Source: Desulfosporosinus cupriresistens (lineage in GTDB: Bacteria; Bacillota; Desulfitobacteriia; Desulfitobacteriales; Desulfitobacteriaceae). From it: a stretch of DNA of 64,000 nt. The stretch spans positions 1 to 64,000 of the forward strand of contig NZ_MASS01000019.1 in the NCBI RefSeq assembly GCF_001707885.1, in the 5' to 3' direction. The translations under genes were made by a program, and so were the position numbers. This document shows positions 16,782-24,759 of the stretch, one piece after another. How positions within the stretch are numbered: the stretch's first letter is position 1; each line of letters opens with the position of its first letter. The notes under the pieces are model-generated. The model did no database searches. It was not told where the DNA came from and worked only from the letters and a program-made list of their open reading frames with translations.

Positions 16782-17951
16782 ATGCGAAAGAAGATCATGC
16801 GCCCAATGACAATCTTGCTCATTATTCAATTTTTGGTTATGGTTGGATTTGGAATCGTTATTCCAATCTTGCCGTTCTTTGTGGAAAAGTTAGGCGGAGG
16901 AGCCCTTTCCTTGGGGATTTTTATGTCTGTTTATTCCATCATGCAGTTTATTTTTGCACCGATTTGGGGTAGGCTATCTGATCGCATTGGTCGTCGGCCG
17001 GTTCTTCTTATTGGACTTGGTGGATATGGTGTGACGTTTTTAATGTTCGGGATGATCAACAACCTTTATTTATTAATTGGACTCCGCGCTTTAGCGGGCA
17101 TGGTTTCTTCTGCAACCTTGCCGACAGCAATGGCCTACTTAGCCGATATTACGGAAGGAGCGGATCGTTCGAAAGGAATGGGTATGCTGGGTGCTGCGAT
17201 GGGGCTGGGAATGGTTTTTGGTCCTGCTATAGGCGGTTGGCTTGGTCTTTATAGTTTCTCTTTACCGTTCTTCGTTGCGGGAGGGTTAGCCTTGCTTCTA
17301 CTACCGTTCACCTGGAGATTCTTGCCAGAATCTCTGAAGCGTTCGGATCTTCCCGGCCGCAGGAGGCCTAGACTTACCTTAGCGGTCGTGAAGGACCCCT
17401 TGTTTGCTCTATTCGCCTTCAATTTCGTCATCAGTTTCTCGATGTCAATGTTTGAAAGCACCTTTGCTTTATATTCAGCAGATAAAGTCGGTTTTGGCCC
17501 TGAAGAAATGGGGATCACGTTTGCTATCCTCGGGATCTTCGCTGTGATTGTACAGGGAGGTCTTATTGGCCCATTGGTTAAAAGGTTTGGGGAGGCTAGA
17601 CTCGTAAATTCCGGCGCATTCCTCTCATCGCTTGGGCTTATTTCGATTGTATTATCCCGGCACATTGTTTTATTAGTGATCTCGACGGTTGTTTTTATGG
17701 TGGGTAATTCCTTGATGACGCCAACCAGCTCAAGTCTCGTTACGAAACAGAATTCTCGCGGCCAGGGAGCTTCCCTGGGATTTTTTCAGGCATTTGCCAG
17801 TCTTGGAAGAGTTTTTGGCCCGGTTACTGGCGGAGCCCTTTTTGAAATAGGTATGGGCTTACCATATATTACGGGGGCAGCATTCTTAGTGCTGGTTGTT
17901 TTAGTAGCCGGAAGTAAACTTAGCCCGAAGATTGAATCGTCACTGGTGTAG
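16782..17951 (+). CDS. MFS drug efflux transporter
   Basis: The 389-aa protein has 12 predicted membrane helices. It carries the MFS motif GRLSDRIGRRPVLL between helices 2 and 3 and the antiporter-type segment MGLGMVFGPAIGGWLG in helix 5, which fits a proton-coupled drug exporter of the TetA/Bmr class. Pairing with MarR supports an export role. The substrate cannot be read from sequence. The spacing indicates one operon with marR. Confidence 0.87.
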   Translation: MRKKIMRPMTILLIIQFLVMVGFGIVIPILPFFVEKLGGGALSLGIFMSVYSIMQFIFAPIWGRLSDRIGRRPVLLIGLGGYGVTFLMFGMINNLYLLIGLRALAGMVSSATLPTAMAYLADITEGADRSKGMGMLGAAMGLGMVFGPAIGGWLGLYSFSLPFFVAGGLALLLLPFTWRFLPESLKRSDLPGRRRPRLTLAVVKDPLFALFAFNFVISFSMSMFESTFALYSADKVGFGPEEMGITFAILGIFAVIVQGGLIGPLVKRFGEARLVNSGAFLSSLGLISIVLSRHIVLLVISTVVFMVGNSLMTPTSSSLVTKQNSRGQGASLGFFQAFASLGRVFGPVTGGALFEIGMGLPYITGAAFLVLVVLVAGSKLSPKIESSLV

Positions 17952-17992
17952 GAATGAAAAATAGACTAGAATAGATAAATGGAAATGCAATT

Positions 17993-18046
17993 GCACGTTC
18001 ACTAAAGCAAAAGCAATGGAACGTGTGCGAAAGGGCTAAGAAACTT
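17993..18046 (+). repeat. Small inverted repeat with GCTAAGAAACTT tail
   Basis: GCACGTTC (17993-18000) faces GAACGTGTGC (18019-18028). The following GCTAAGAAACTT resembles sequences at about 40452 and, inverted, in the 52.2-52.5 kb element. It may be a fragment of a dispersed repeat. Confidence 0.4.
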
Positions 18047-18081
18047 CCTCTCTATTAATGCTTTGATGTAGGTGAAAAATT

Positions 18082-19329
18082 ATGGCCAAAAGAATAAATA
18101 ATACTCGGGTTGCTAATCTCACCCTGGGGGGGATTACCCTAGGATTTTTAATAAGTTATCCTTTTCATGGGAGTTTTGCTGGCGGACTCATCTCAAGTGG
18201 ATGTAGCGCGGGAATGATCGGGGGGCTTGCCGATTGGTTTGCAGTGACAGCGCTCTTTCGGCGGCCTTTAGGAATTAGATCAGGCAAAATCCTACGAACG
18301 GAAATTATTCCCCAGAACCGAGACCGAATTTTTGCTGCCTTGGCAGATATGGTACAAAATGAATTACTGTCGCAAGACCTGCTTCAGCGCAAGCTATCCG
18401 CTTGGGATTTTTCTGGAGTACTCATTAGGGTCTTTGGCAAGCAGGAGGTTAAGCTTGCTGTGGGTCTCTTACTAACGGATCTCGCTGAGGATATGGTTAA
18501 CCATGTGGAGCCGGAGAGGCTTAAACGACAGATTCAGGGCTTACTTCAAGAAAACATAGATAATTTGAATCTTTCGCAAACTCTTGCTGAAGTTATCAGA
18601 TTTTCAGTGGAACACGGAGATGTCGACCAGCTATTGAAGGTCATCTGCCAGGCTAGCTACGAATTCGTGGATCAGATTGAAGTCAGTGATGCCCTAGAGG
18701 ATATGATGGAGGCTGCCTTGACACGATATGGGGAAAACAATCCTGCTCGGAAACTGGTCGAAAAGTTTCTGCCAGCGCCCTCTGTTCTGGCGCACGGTCT
18801 CCAAGAAAAGGTCAAAACAGCATTACAGGACGGTACAGTTGAGCAGTGGCTGAAGGATTCCTTGCTTCGCTTTGTCGTGGAACTCAAGACGAAAGCTTCA
18901 CTTCAAGAAAGGGTCGATCGGTTTTTCCTTACTGCCGTAACGAGAGTATTGGAAAACAGGAAAGTAAAGGACCAAACGGCCGCGTTATTGAGGACAAGCT
19001 CGGAAAAGTTGCCTGCTATGCTTGAAACTATAAGTGCTGATTTACGAGGCAACTGGGACGAATACCTTGGGAGATTAGAACATAATCTTGACCTTAGGCT
19101 GAAAGTGGACGAAGAGGTTAAAAATATTCTTCAAAAGCGGATTGGTCAACATCATAATGTAATCGGACGAATGGTTCGTGAAGGTCTGGACCCGCTGACG
19201 GATGATATGCTAGTTGAGCTGATTGAGGACAAAGCTGGTAATGACCTGCAAATGATTCGGATTAATGGGTCAATCGTAGGCAGTTTGGCTGGAATGTTGA
19301 TCTACTTGCTCGGGATGGTGTTACGATGA
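18082..19329 (+). CDS. DUF445-family membrane protein, first of two
   Basis: The 415-aa protein has the DUF445 signature near its start (GGLADWFAVTALFRRPLG followed by IIPQNRDRIFAALADMV), a long helical middle and the conserved C-terminal EDKAGNDLQMIRINGS, ending in one membrane helix. Membrane segments lie at both ends, so the helical body is probably on one side of the membrane. The molecular role of the family is not established. It overlaps the next DUF445 gene by four bases. Confidence 0.85.
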   Translation: MAKRINNTRVANLTLGGITLGFLISYPFHGSFAGGLISSGCSAGMIGGLADWFAVTALFRRPLGIRSGKILRTEIIPQNRDRIFAALADMVQNELLSQDLLQRKLSAWDFSGVLIRVFGKQEVKLAVGLLLTDLAEDMVNHVEPERLKRQIQGLLQENIDNLNLSQTLAEVIRFSVEHGDVDQLLKVICQASYEFVDQIEVSDALEDMMEAALTRYGENNPARKLVEKFLPAPSVLAHGLQEKVKTALQDGTVEQWLKDSLLRFVVELKTKASLQERVDRFFLTAVTRVLENRKVKDQTAALLRTSSEKLPAMLETISADLRGNWDEYLGRLEHNLDLRLKVDEEVKNILQKRIGQHHNVIGRMVREGLDPLTDDMLVELIEDKAGNDLQMIRINGSIVGSLAGMLIYLLGMVLR

Positions 19330-20648
19330 ACTATCATAAAAAAGCAAATATTACTTTAACCGTCGTTTTCCTCTTTTTCATAGGTGCGGCAGTGCTAGAA
19401 TATATGAGTCCCAAGGTGTTTGGGATCAGGTTAATATATTTTGTCTCGGAAGCAGCTTTAGTTGGTGGAATCGCTGATTGGTTTGCGGTAACGGCAATTT
19501 TTAAAAAACCGTTGGGCTGGGGTTATCATACTGCCCTGATCCCTCGAAATCGTAAAAAGGTGATTGAAGCCGTAGCGAGCATAGTGCAGACAGAATTGCT
19601 GCGCATGGATGTAATTCGTAAGAAAATCGAGAGGATTTCATTTGTTGATGGACTCTTTCAATATGTCGAGAGAGCAGGTGGGTCGGTTTATCTAACTAAC
19701 AAGACTTTGGCCTATCTCCGTCGTTATGCAGAAAAACAGGAACCGGCCCAGCTTGCTGAGAGCTTAGCAAAGTTCCTCCGCAGCGGTGCCAAGACTTGGT
19801 ACTTGGCGCCAAAGGTGCAAATCCTGAGTGAGTGGGCGTTAGCGCATGGATATATCGATCAAGGGCTTGACCTATTAGCTGAAAGATTGTGGGATAAAGC
19901 CGCTGACGAAGAAACTCGCTTGGTTATTCTGCGTTACCTTGAGGAAGTTAAAGAGGAAAAAGTAAGCAATGGGGGGTCAATATTTCGCACCTTGATGGGA
20001 TTTATGGAAATGTCCGACGGCTTAAACCTCGATGAAGCAGCAGATGCTTTGCAAGTAGAGCTGCTTTTAACCTTACGAAGATTAAGAAACCCGACGGATT
20101 CATTGCGTGACAATCTCAGGGATGCTTTATTGGAAGGGATAGTTAAATTAAACTCTAATTTCCAATTTGTGGCGCAAGCTGAGCAGTGGAAGGAGGACTT
20201 ATTGTCAGAAGAGTTGTTAGAGGAATTTTTAGAAACGATTCTTCGCGCAGCTCTGAACGTCGTTGCCGCTCCTTTAACTTCTTCTGAACCAAATGAATTC
20301 TATCATGTGGTTCAGTCTTTCGTAGATCGATACTGGGTTAGTATCAGGGATAATCCAGAACTTCGGGAGAAAATTAATATGTTCATTGTGGATACCATAT
20401 GTCAGGTGATCCAAAATGAACATGACATGATCGGTTGTATGGTTAGAGAGACTCTTGAAGCATATACAGATCGAGATCTAAATCAATTTGTTGAGGACAA
20501 GGCGGGTAACGATCTCCAATGGATCAGGATCAATGGCTCCATGATCGGAGGGGTTGTGGGACTTATTCTGTTTTTGTTCTTAGATTTTGTCTATACCCCC
20601 TACATCACGCCAGCGTTTATGAACTTTATTACACAAATTTCTCGCTAA
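19326..20648 (+). CDS. DUF445-family membrane protein, second of two
   Basis: This 440-aa paralogue of the preceding gene has GGIADWFAVTAIFKKPLG near the start and EDKAGNDLQWIRINGS near the end, with membrane segments at both termini. The body is strongly diverged from its neighbour. The ATGA overlap implies coupled translation and perhaps a hetero-oligomer. No function can be assigned. Confidence 0.85.
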   Translation: MNYHKKANITLTVVFLFFIGAAVLEYMSPKVFGIRLIYFVSEAALVGGIADWFAVTAIFKKPLGWGYHTALIPRNRKKVIEAVASIVQTELLRMDVIRKKIERISFVDGLFQYVERAGGSVYLTNKTLAYLRRYAEKQEPAQLAESLAKFLRSGAKTWYLAPKVQILSEWALAHGYIDQGLDLLAERLWDKAADEETRLVILRYLEEVKEEKVSNGGSIFRTLMGFMEMSDGLNLDEAADALQVELLLTLRRLRNPTDSLRDNLRDALLEGIVKLNSNFQFVAQAEQWKEDLLSEELLEEFLETILRAALNVVAAPLTSSEPNEFYHVVQSFVDRYWVSIRDNPELREKINMFIVDTICQVIQNEHDMIGCMVRETLEAYTDRDLNQFVEDKAGNDLQWIRINGSMIGGVVGLILFLFLDFVYTPYITPAFMNFITQISR

Positions 20649-20763
20649 GCTAGAAAAACAAGAATATGTTCTGGTTTCCTCCGATGTGAATATCTAAATT
20701 TAGCGTAAGACTTATAAGTTAGAATTCACAGAATTCGTATACAGGATTCCTTAAAAAAAACTA

Positions 20764-20793
20764 TTGCAAAACCGTTCATCTTCGTGCTAGAAT
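20764..20793 (+). promoter_or_regulatory. Promoter of amtB-glnK
   Basis: TTGCAA (20764-20769) and TAGAAT (20788-20793) are 18 bases apart. The predicted start near 20800 leaves a leader of about 120 bases, which contains an intrinsic terminator. Confidence 0.7.
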
Positions 20794-20799
20794 ACCAAA

Positions 20800-20904
20800 C
20801 ATAAGGTGTGCACAGCCTATGACCCTTGGGTAGGAAAAACATGAAAGCAAAGCAATGGCGCTTTGAGGATACTCGATAAGAGTAGCTCAAAGCGCCATTT
20901 TTTT
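20800..20904 (+). promoter_or_regulatory. amtB leader with intrinsic terminator (attenuator)
   Basis: A 14-bp stem pairs AATGGCGCTTTGAG (20854-20867) with CTCAAAGCGCCATT (20886-20899), followed by a run of seven T. It lies between the promoter and the amtB ribosome site, so most transcripts should stop unless antitermination occurs. Upstream, GGTGTGCACAGCC and CCTATGACCCTTGGGTAGG could form alternative small hairpins. The regulator is unknown; an ANTAR-type antiterminator is one possibility. Confidence 0.65.
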
Positions 20905-20921
20905 GAAGAGGAGGAATTAGT

Positions 20922-22151
20922 ATGGATACTGGAGATACAAGTTTTATTATGATTTGCACAGCACTAGTTTTTCTTATGACACCCGGTTTAGCACTTTTTT
21001 ATGGTGGTATGGTGCGTAAAAAGAATGTTCTCAGCACTCTCATGCATAGTTGGATTGTCATTGGCCTTATGTCTTTGCAGTGGATATTGGTGGGATATAC
21101 ATTGGCCTTTGGGCCAGACATTCATGGCTTGATTGGAGGCCTAAATTGGTTGGGATTAAATGGAGTGGGAATAGATCCTAATCCTGATTACGCAGCAACC
21201 ATTCCAGCGATCGTTTTTATGGCTTTCCAAATGATGTTTGCAGTCATCACCCCCGCTTTGATCAGTGGCTCTTTCGCAGAACGGATGCGTTTTCCGGCAT
21301 TTATTGCTTTCGTGTTATTGTGGGCAACGTTTGTTTATGATCCTTTAGCCCATTGGGTTTGGGGTGTCGGTGGTTTCTTAAGGACTCTTGGAGCTTTGGA
21401 CTTTGCTGGAGGAAACGTGGTGCATATCAGTTCGGGATATTCAGGATTGATAGTAGCTTTGGTCCTTGGCAAGCGTAAAGGGCTTGGTAAAGAATCAATG
21501 GCGCCGCATCATATTCCAATGACCGTATTGGGAGCAGGTCTCCTCTGGTTTGGCTGGTTTGGGTTTAATGCTGGAAGCGCTCTGGGTGCGAGCGGGTTAG
21601 CTGGTATGGCTTTTGTGAATACTAATACGGCTGCAGCTGCAGCTGCAGTAGCCTGGGCAGTGGTAGAGCGTCTTCATCGAGGAAAATCCACCATGCTTGG
21701 CGCAGCCAGCGGTGCGGTTGCCGGATTAGTAGCCATAACCCCCGGGGCAGGATTTGTAACCCCACTCTCCTCGATATTCATTGGCCTAGTCGGTGGTATA
21801 GTTTGCTATCTAGCCATCAGTATAATAAAAGCAAAATTCGGCTATGACGATGCGTTAGACGCCTTTGGATGTCATGGGATTGGTGGGACATGGGGAGCCC
21901 TGGCAACTGGGATTTTCGCCACTAAAACCATCAACCCGGCCGGTGCAGATGGGTTGTTCTACGGAAATGCTTCACTTTTAGGGATCCAAGCCTTAAGTGT
22001 TTTGATAACAGTGGTATTTGCTGTCGTGGCAACGTTTATTATTTTGAAAGTGATAGGCTTAGTGATGAAACTTCGTGTCAGTGAGGAACAGGAAGCAATC
22101 GGTTTGAATTTGTCCTTACACGGAGAAGAGGCTTATCCGGATTTTATCTAA
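20922..22151 (+). CDS. amtB: Ammonium transporter
   Basis: The 409-aa Amt protein has about 11 membrane helices. It starts with MDTGDTSFIMICTALVFLM and has MTPGLALFYGGMVRKKN near the start, with the pore histidines in GGNVVHISSGYSGL and FGCHGIGGTWG, so the twin-His site is intact. It imports ammonium when nitrogen is scarce. GAGGAGG precedes the start. The P-II gene lies about 50 bases downstream, the classical AmtB-GlnK pair in which GlnK plugs the channel. Confidence 0.96.
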   Translation: MDTGDTSFIMICTALVFLMTPGLALFYGGMVRKKNVLSTLMHSWIVIGLMSLQWILVGYTLAFGPDIHGLIGGLNWLGLNGVGIDPNPDYAATIPAIVFMAFQMMFAVITPALISGSFAERMRFPAFIAFVLLWATFVYDPLAHWVWGVGGFLRTLGALDFAGGNVVHISSGYSGLIVALVLGKRKGLGKESMAPHHIPMTVLGAGLLWFGWFGFNAGSALGASGLAGMAFVNTNTAAAAAAVAWAVVERLHRGKSTMLGAASGAVAGLVAITPGAGFVTPLSSIFIGLVGGIVCYLAISIIKAKFGYDDALDAFGCHGIGGTWGALATGIFATKTINPAGADGLFYGNASLLGIQALSVLITVVFAVVATFIILKVIGLVMKLRVSEEQEAIGLNLSLHGEEAYPDFI

Positions 22152-22203
22152 TTCAACTAGTACTATAGTTTAGAAAAGGCTAAATTTCATGGGGAGGGTG
22201 GAT

Positions 22204-22542
22204 ATGAAGAAGATTGAAGCGATTATTCGTCCGGGAAAACTGGACAGCCTGAAAGATGCGTTAGGCACTCATGGAGTCAATGGTTTGACGGTGACCCAGG
22301 TAATTGGTTGTGGCAAACAGAAGGGGCAGACTCAGGTTTATCGTGGCGTAGAATATAACGTGCATCTTATTCCTAAGGTGAAGGTCGAAATTGTAGTCAT
22401 GGATCAATACGTAGAAGAGGTGATCCAAGTCATTACGAAAGTGGCGCGAACTGGGGAAATCGGAGACGGAAAGATTTTTGTGTCTGCCGTGGAAAATGCG
22501 TATACAATAAGAACGGGAGCCACAGGAGAAAACGCATTGTAA
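22204..22542 (+). CDS. glnK: P-II nitrogen regulatory protein
   Basis: This 112-aa P-II protein starts MKKIEAIIRPGKLDSLKDAL. Its T-loop includes YRGVEYNVHLIPKVK, with Tyr51 at the position uridylylated in proteobacteria, and it keeps the ATP/2-oxoglutarate site residues TGEIGDGKIFV. It should bind AmtB. ATG 22204 is preferred because the GGGAGGG site lies between it and an upstream ATG at 22189. Confidence 0.94.
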   Translation: MKKIEAIIRPGKLDSLKDALGTHGVNGLTVTQVIGCGKQKGQTQVYRGVEYNVHLIPKVKVEIVVMDQYVEEVIQVITKVARTGEIGDGKIFVSAVENAYTIRTGATGENAL

Positions 22543-22582
22543 ATGTGAAATAATCAGAGAATTATGCTAAACAGCTATAAGA

Positions 22583-22621
22583 AATCCGTTATCCCATATT
22601 ACTGGGATAGCGGATTTTTTT
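22583..22621 (+). terminator. Terminator of amtB-glnK
   Basis: AATCCGTTATCCCA (22583-22596) pairs with TGGGATAGCGGATT (22603-22616) with one G-T pair, followed by seven T. Repeat copy B begins immediately after. Confidence 0.9.
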
Positions 22622-22622
22622 A

Positions 22623-22887
22623 TACTAGTCAGAAAGTATAACTTTTTGTTTCATACTTTCTGGAAGGTCCTTTCTCACCATCCTGCAAGAAAGGTTAATA
22701 CGTGCGAAGACCGTGTCTTCGGGTTACAGGGACACTCGGCCATCCTTGGCCAGCGCATAAGTGAAACTAGGGCAGCCGCCTTCGCCAAGGCTGCAAGAAG
22801 GCTAATACGTGCGAAGACAATGTCTTCAAGAAGGGTTAATACGTGCGAAGACAGTGTCTTCGTGGGCGCCAGCCAAGTTTTCTTTAT
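22623..22887 (+). repeat. Dispersed mosaic repeat, copy B (longest)
   Basis: It opens with CAGAAAGTATA (22630-22640) facing ATACTTTCTG. Three GTGCGAAGAC-N-GTCTTC modules follow, near 22683-22721, 22791-22827 and 22828-22862, with a GCCATCCTTGGC hairpin tip at 22739-22750 and the GCATAAGTG...GGCTGC block. It ends GCGCCAGCCAAGTTT at about 22868-22882. Each module is itself a hairpin (CGAAGAC/GTCTTCG). An 87-codon frame through it is not considered a gene. Confidence 0.85.
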
Positions 22888-23041
22888 AGTTGTCGCAGCC
22901 GATGGTTAATCAAGGCAATTATTTAGATCTAAATGATTTGAAAGAAATGAACAACTATAAAAACCGTAATTAATGGAAAAATGTGGAACAATGGAATTAA
23001 TAAAAGCGTATGATGTATTAAGAATGAAAGGGGGATTTAAG

Positions 23042-23146
23042 ATGGCATTTGGAGCTGGTGTAGTACCTGGCGGTGGAGTAGGTGCTGGTATCGCGATTGT
23101 AGTTGTAATTATCTTGCTTCTTATCGCGATGGGCATTGTATTCTAA
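23042..23146 (+). CDS. Gly-rich single-helix mini-protein (YjcZ-like)
   Basis: A 34-codon frame starts MAFGAGVVPGGGVGAGIAIV and continues as one hydrophobic helix ending MGIVF. AAAGGGGG lies ahead of the ATG. The layout (Gly-rich head, membrane helix, almost no tail) resembles the YjcZ/sporulation small-protein group in Bacilli. That kinship is an inference from composition. A second such gene follows. Confidence 0.65.
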   Translation: MAFGAGVVPGGGVGAGIAIVVVIILLLIAMGIVF

Positions 23147-23200
23147 ACCTTCAGAGCCCTAACGTTTTATTAAGCTAAAATTAAAAGGAGGTATAAGGAT

Positions 23201-23311
23201 ATGTACGGATATGGTGGCGCTTGCGGTGGTTTTGGTGGGGGATCGTGTGTAGGTGCAGGGATTATTGCGATCGCGATTTTAATCTTGATTGCTTTAGGAG
23301 TTATCTTTTAA
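23201..23311 (+). CDS. Gly/Cys-rich single-helix mini-protein (YjcZ-like)
   Basis: A 36-codon frame starts MYGYGGACGGFGGGSCVGAG and continues as one hydrophobic helix ending LGVIF. AAAAGGAGG precedes the ATG. The head matches YjcZ-type proteins in style, but with two cysteines. It shares its layout with the gene just upstream, so the two are probably paralogues from one duplication. A terminator follows. Confidence 0.7.
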   Translation: MYGYGGACGGFGGGSCVGAGIIAIAILILIALGVIF

Positions 23312-23329
23312 GAAGGACTAAGAAAAGGG

Positions 23330-23356
23330 TGGGCTCCTAAATAGGAGCCCATTTTA
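23330..23356 (+). terminator. Intrinsic terminator
   Basis: TGGGCTCCTA (23330-23339) pairs with TAGGAGCCCA (23342-23351) around a tight loop, followed by TTTT. It ends the mini-protein transcript. Confidence 0.8.
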
Positions 23357-23388
23357 AAATACATTAATAAAGAGGAGGTGCGTTGAAA

Positions 23389-23643
23389 ATGCCGTTGGGA
23401 CGGTTTAATCTCTATAATAATCAAAATATGCCGCGAAATCCTTTGCCTATGCGAGGTCTGGAACGTTTTATGCAGAGACGGGGAATGAATTTTCCAGCAA
23501 TGTATCCGGGTGGGACATTCCAACAGCCAAACCCACAGGCAGGAGTTGGAAATTTATTAGAGACCCAGAATGTCGAAGCTCCGCCACAGAAAAGTGAGGG
23601 AATAAAAGGATTTTTAAGTCGTTTTAGTCGTAAACCAAAGTGA
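23389..23643 (+). CDS. Small basic Pro/Asn/Met-rich protein, function unknown
   Basis: The 84-aa product is rich in Asn, Pro, Arg and Met (FNLYNNQNMPRNPLPMRG) and ends in the basic FLSRFSRKPK. It has no membrane segment. AGGAGGTG at 23373-23380 supports ATG 23389; TTG 23383 is closer than ideal. Position beside the YjcZ-like genes suggests a spore or envelope role, but no family is recognised. Confidence 0.6.
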   Translation: MPLGRFNLYNNQNMPRNPLPMRGLERFMQRRGMNFPAMYPGGTFQQPNPQAGVGNLLETQNVEAPPQKSEGIKGFLSRFSRKPK

Positions 23644-23690
23644 AAAGGCCTATTGGTCAGTTCCTGTTCATTTTCTTATAAAAAGAATAT

Positions 23691-23756
23691 GAGTCTAAAA
23701 AAGAGTTTAAATATCGGCAGGCTTAATTGCTGGTTTTAGACTCTTAGCTTTTTTCT
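23691..23756 (+). terminator. Possible terminator with a long loop
   Basis: GAGTCTAAAA (23691-23700) pairs with TTTTAGACTC (23734-23743); a T run follows near 23749. The 33-base loop makes this weaker than the other terminators here. Confidence 0.5.
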
Positions 23757-23809
23757 ACATAGCGGCGGTCAAAACATATAATTTAAACTTAACTATCAAG
23801 CTGAAATAA

Positions 23810-23854
23810 CTGAAATACTACTAAATCTATAACAATAGCTTTGTAGTATTTCAG
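23810..23854. terminator. Hairpin between convergent genes
   Basis: CTGAAATACTAC (23810-23821) and GTAGTATTTCAG (23843-23854) are perfect arms. It is placed to end the minus-strand channel transcript. The T tract is poor. Confidence 0.5.
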
Positions 23855-23904
23855 TTTGCTTTGTCAAGTTTACGATTTCCGGACTTGGCAAGACCATTTT
23901 TATA

Positions 23905-24615
23905 CTAATGTTGAACAAGAAGAAGTTGAATTCCTGTCGCCATGGTAAACAGATAAAAAGATATTTCTGTGGCGATCAAAGCACGTGCAGTTACATTAGC
24001 CGGTAGAATGTCGCCTAAACCCGCAGTTGCAATCGTTGTTGTGCTTAAATATAAAAAAGAGAAGAGCTGGTTGCAAAGGTCATCTCCTATGTCACCTTTA
24101 AAACTGGATGGGAAAAATCGATAAAGAAGAAGGTAATCTGCAGCGAAGAGTAGGATAATCGAAACAAGGGCTCCCACGACAGGATAGAGTAGATGATCGT
24201 GAGGGGTTTTAGAGTTCGTAATGATATGAGAAATGCAAAAAGAAACTGAGACTGTAGAACCAATAGCATACCCTACAAGAGTAAGTTTAAAAAGGGTCCC
24301 TTCAAAGCGTTCAATTGAATGATTGTTGCCTGAGAAGAGGCTCAGGAAAAGAGCCCCAGCTGCTCCGAGGAGCGCGGGAGATAGAGATCTCCAATACTTC
24401 AGGTCAAGACCTTGGTTCGAAGGAAAGATCTGAACATGGAGAGGGGCACAATTATGCGCGTTAGAAACAGGGGGCTTATACCCCTGAATAAAGCTTGGGC
24501 TTAATGGATAGGTTCCAAAATAGGGCGGATAATGGGGAAGTTGCCCCTTGCTTTGATCCACGTCTGTATCGACCACCTTCCAGGGGATGGATCTTAATAA
24601 TACCAGTATATTCAA
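23905..24615 (-). CDS. Two-pore-helix K+ channel-like membrane protein
   Basis: The 236-aa product has four likely membrane segments. The last two flank a pore loop, STTTIATAGLGDILPANV, matching the Ion_trans_2 (bacterial K+ channel) fold. The filter reads TAGLGD instead of TVGYGD; GLG filters are known in some K2P channels, so K+ conduction is plausible. The TTG start at 24615 has no ribosome site. In-frame codons upstream, as far as a TAG near 24659, encode a hydrophobic stretch without ATG/GTG, so the true start or an N-terminal frameshift is uncertain. Confidence 0.65.
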   Translation of the reverse strand: MNILVLLRSIPWKVVDTDVDQSKGQLPHYPPYFGTYPLSPSFIQGYKPPVSNAHNCAPLHVQIFPSNQGLDLKYWRSLSPALLGAAGALFLSLFSGNNHSIERFEGTLFKLTLVGYAIGSTVSVSFCISHIITNSKTPHDHLLYPVVGALVSIILLFAADYLLLYRFFPSSFKGDIGDDLCNQLFSFLYLSTTTIATAGLGDILPANVTARALIATEISFYLFTMATGIQLLLVQH

Positions 24616-24759
24616 GAGGGTGAATAGGGTTAAGCAGATTATGCGTACTGTATAGCACTAGAAACGCTTTTGCAAATAAAGAAGGATTATCGGGAATTTT
24701 GGAGAATTAAAGTTTAGTAAATATTGTTTCCATTAAGAAAGTGGAACAGGGTGTGAACG

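Noticed and set aside
20800..20850. ANTAR-type dual hexaloop motif in the amtB leader
   Set aside because: The small hairpins do not clearly show two six-base loops with the conserved bases, so the class is not called.
22646..22909. Open frame of 87 codons on the plus strand
   Set aside because: It runs through repeat copy B and reflects the repeat's modules, with no ribosome site or protein-like composition.
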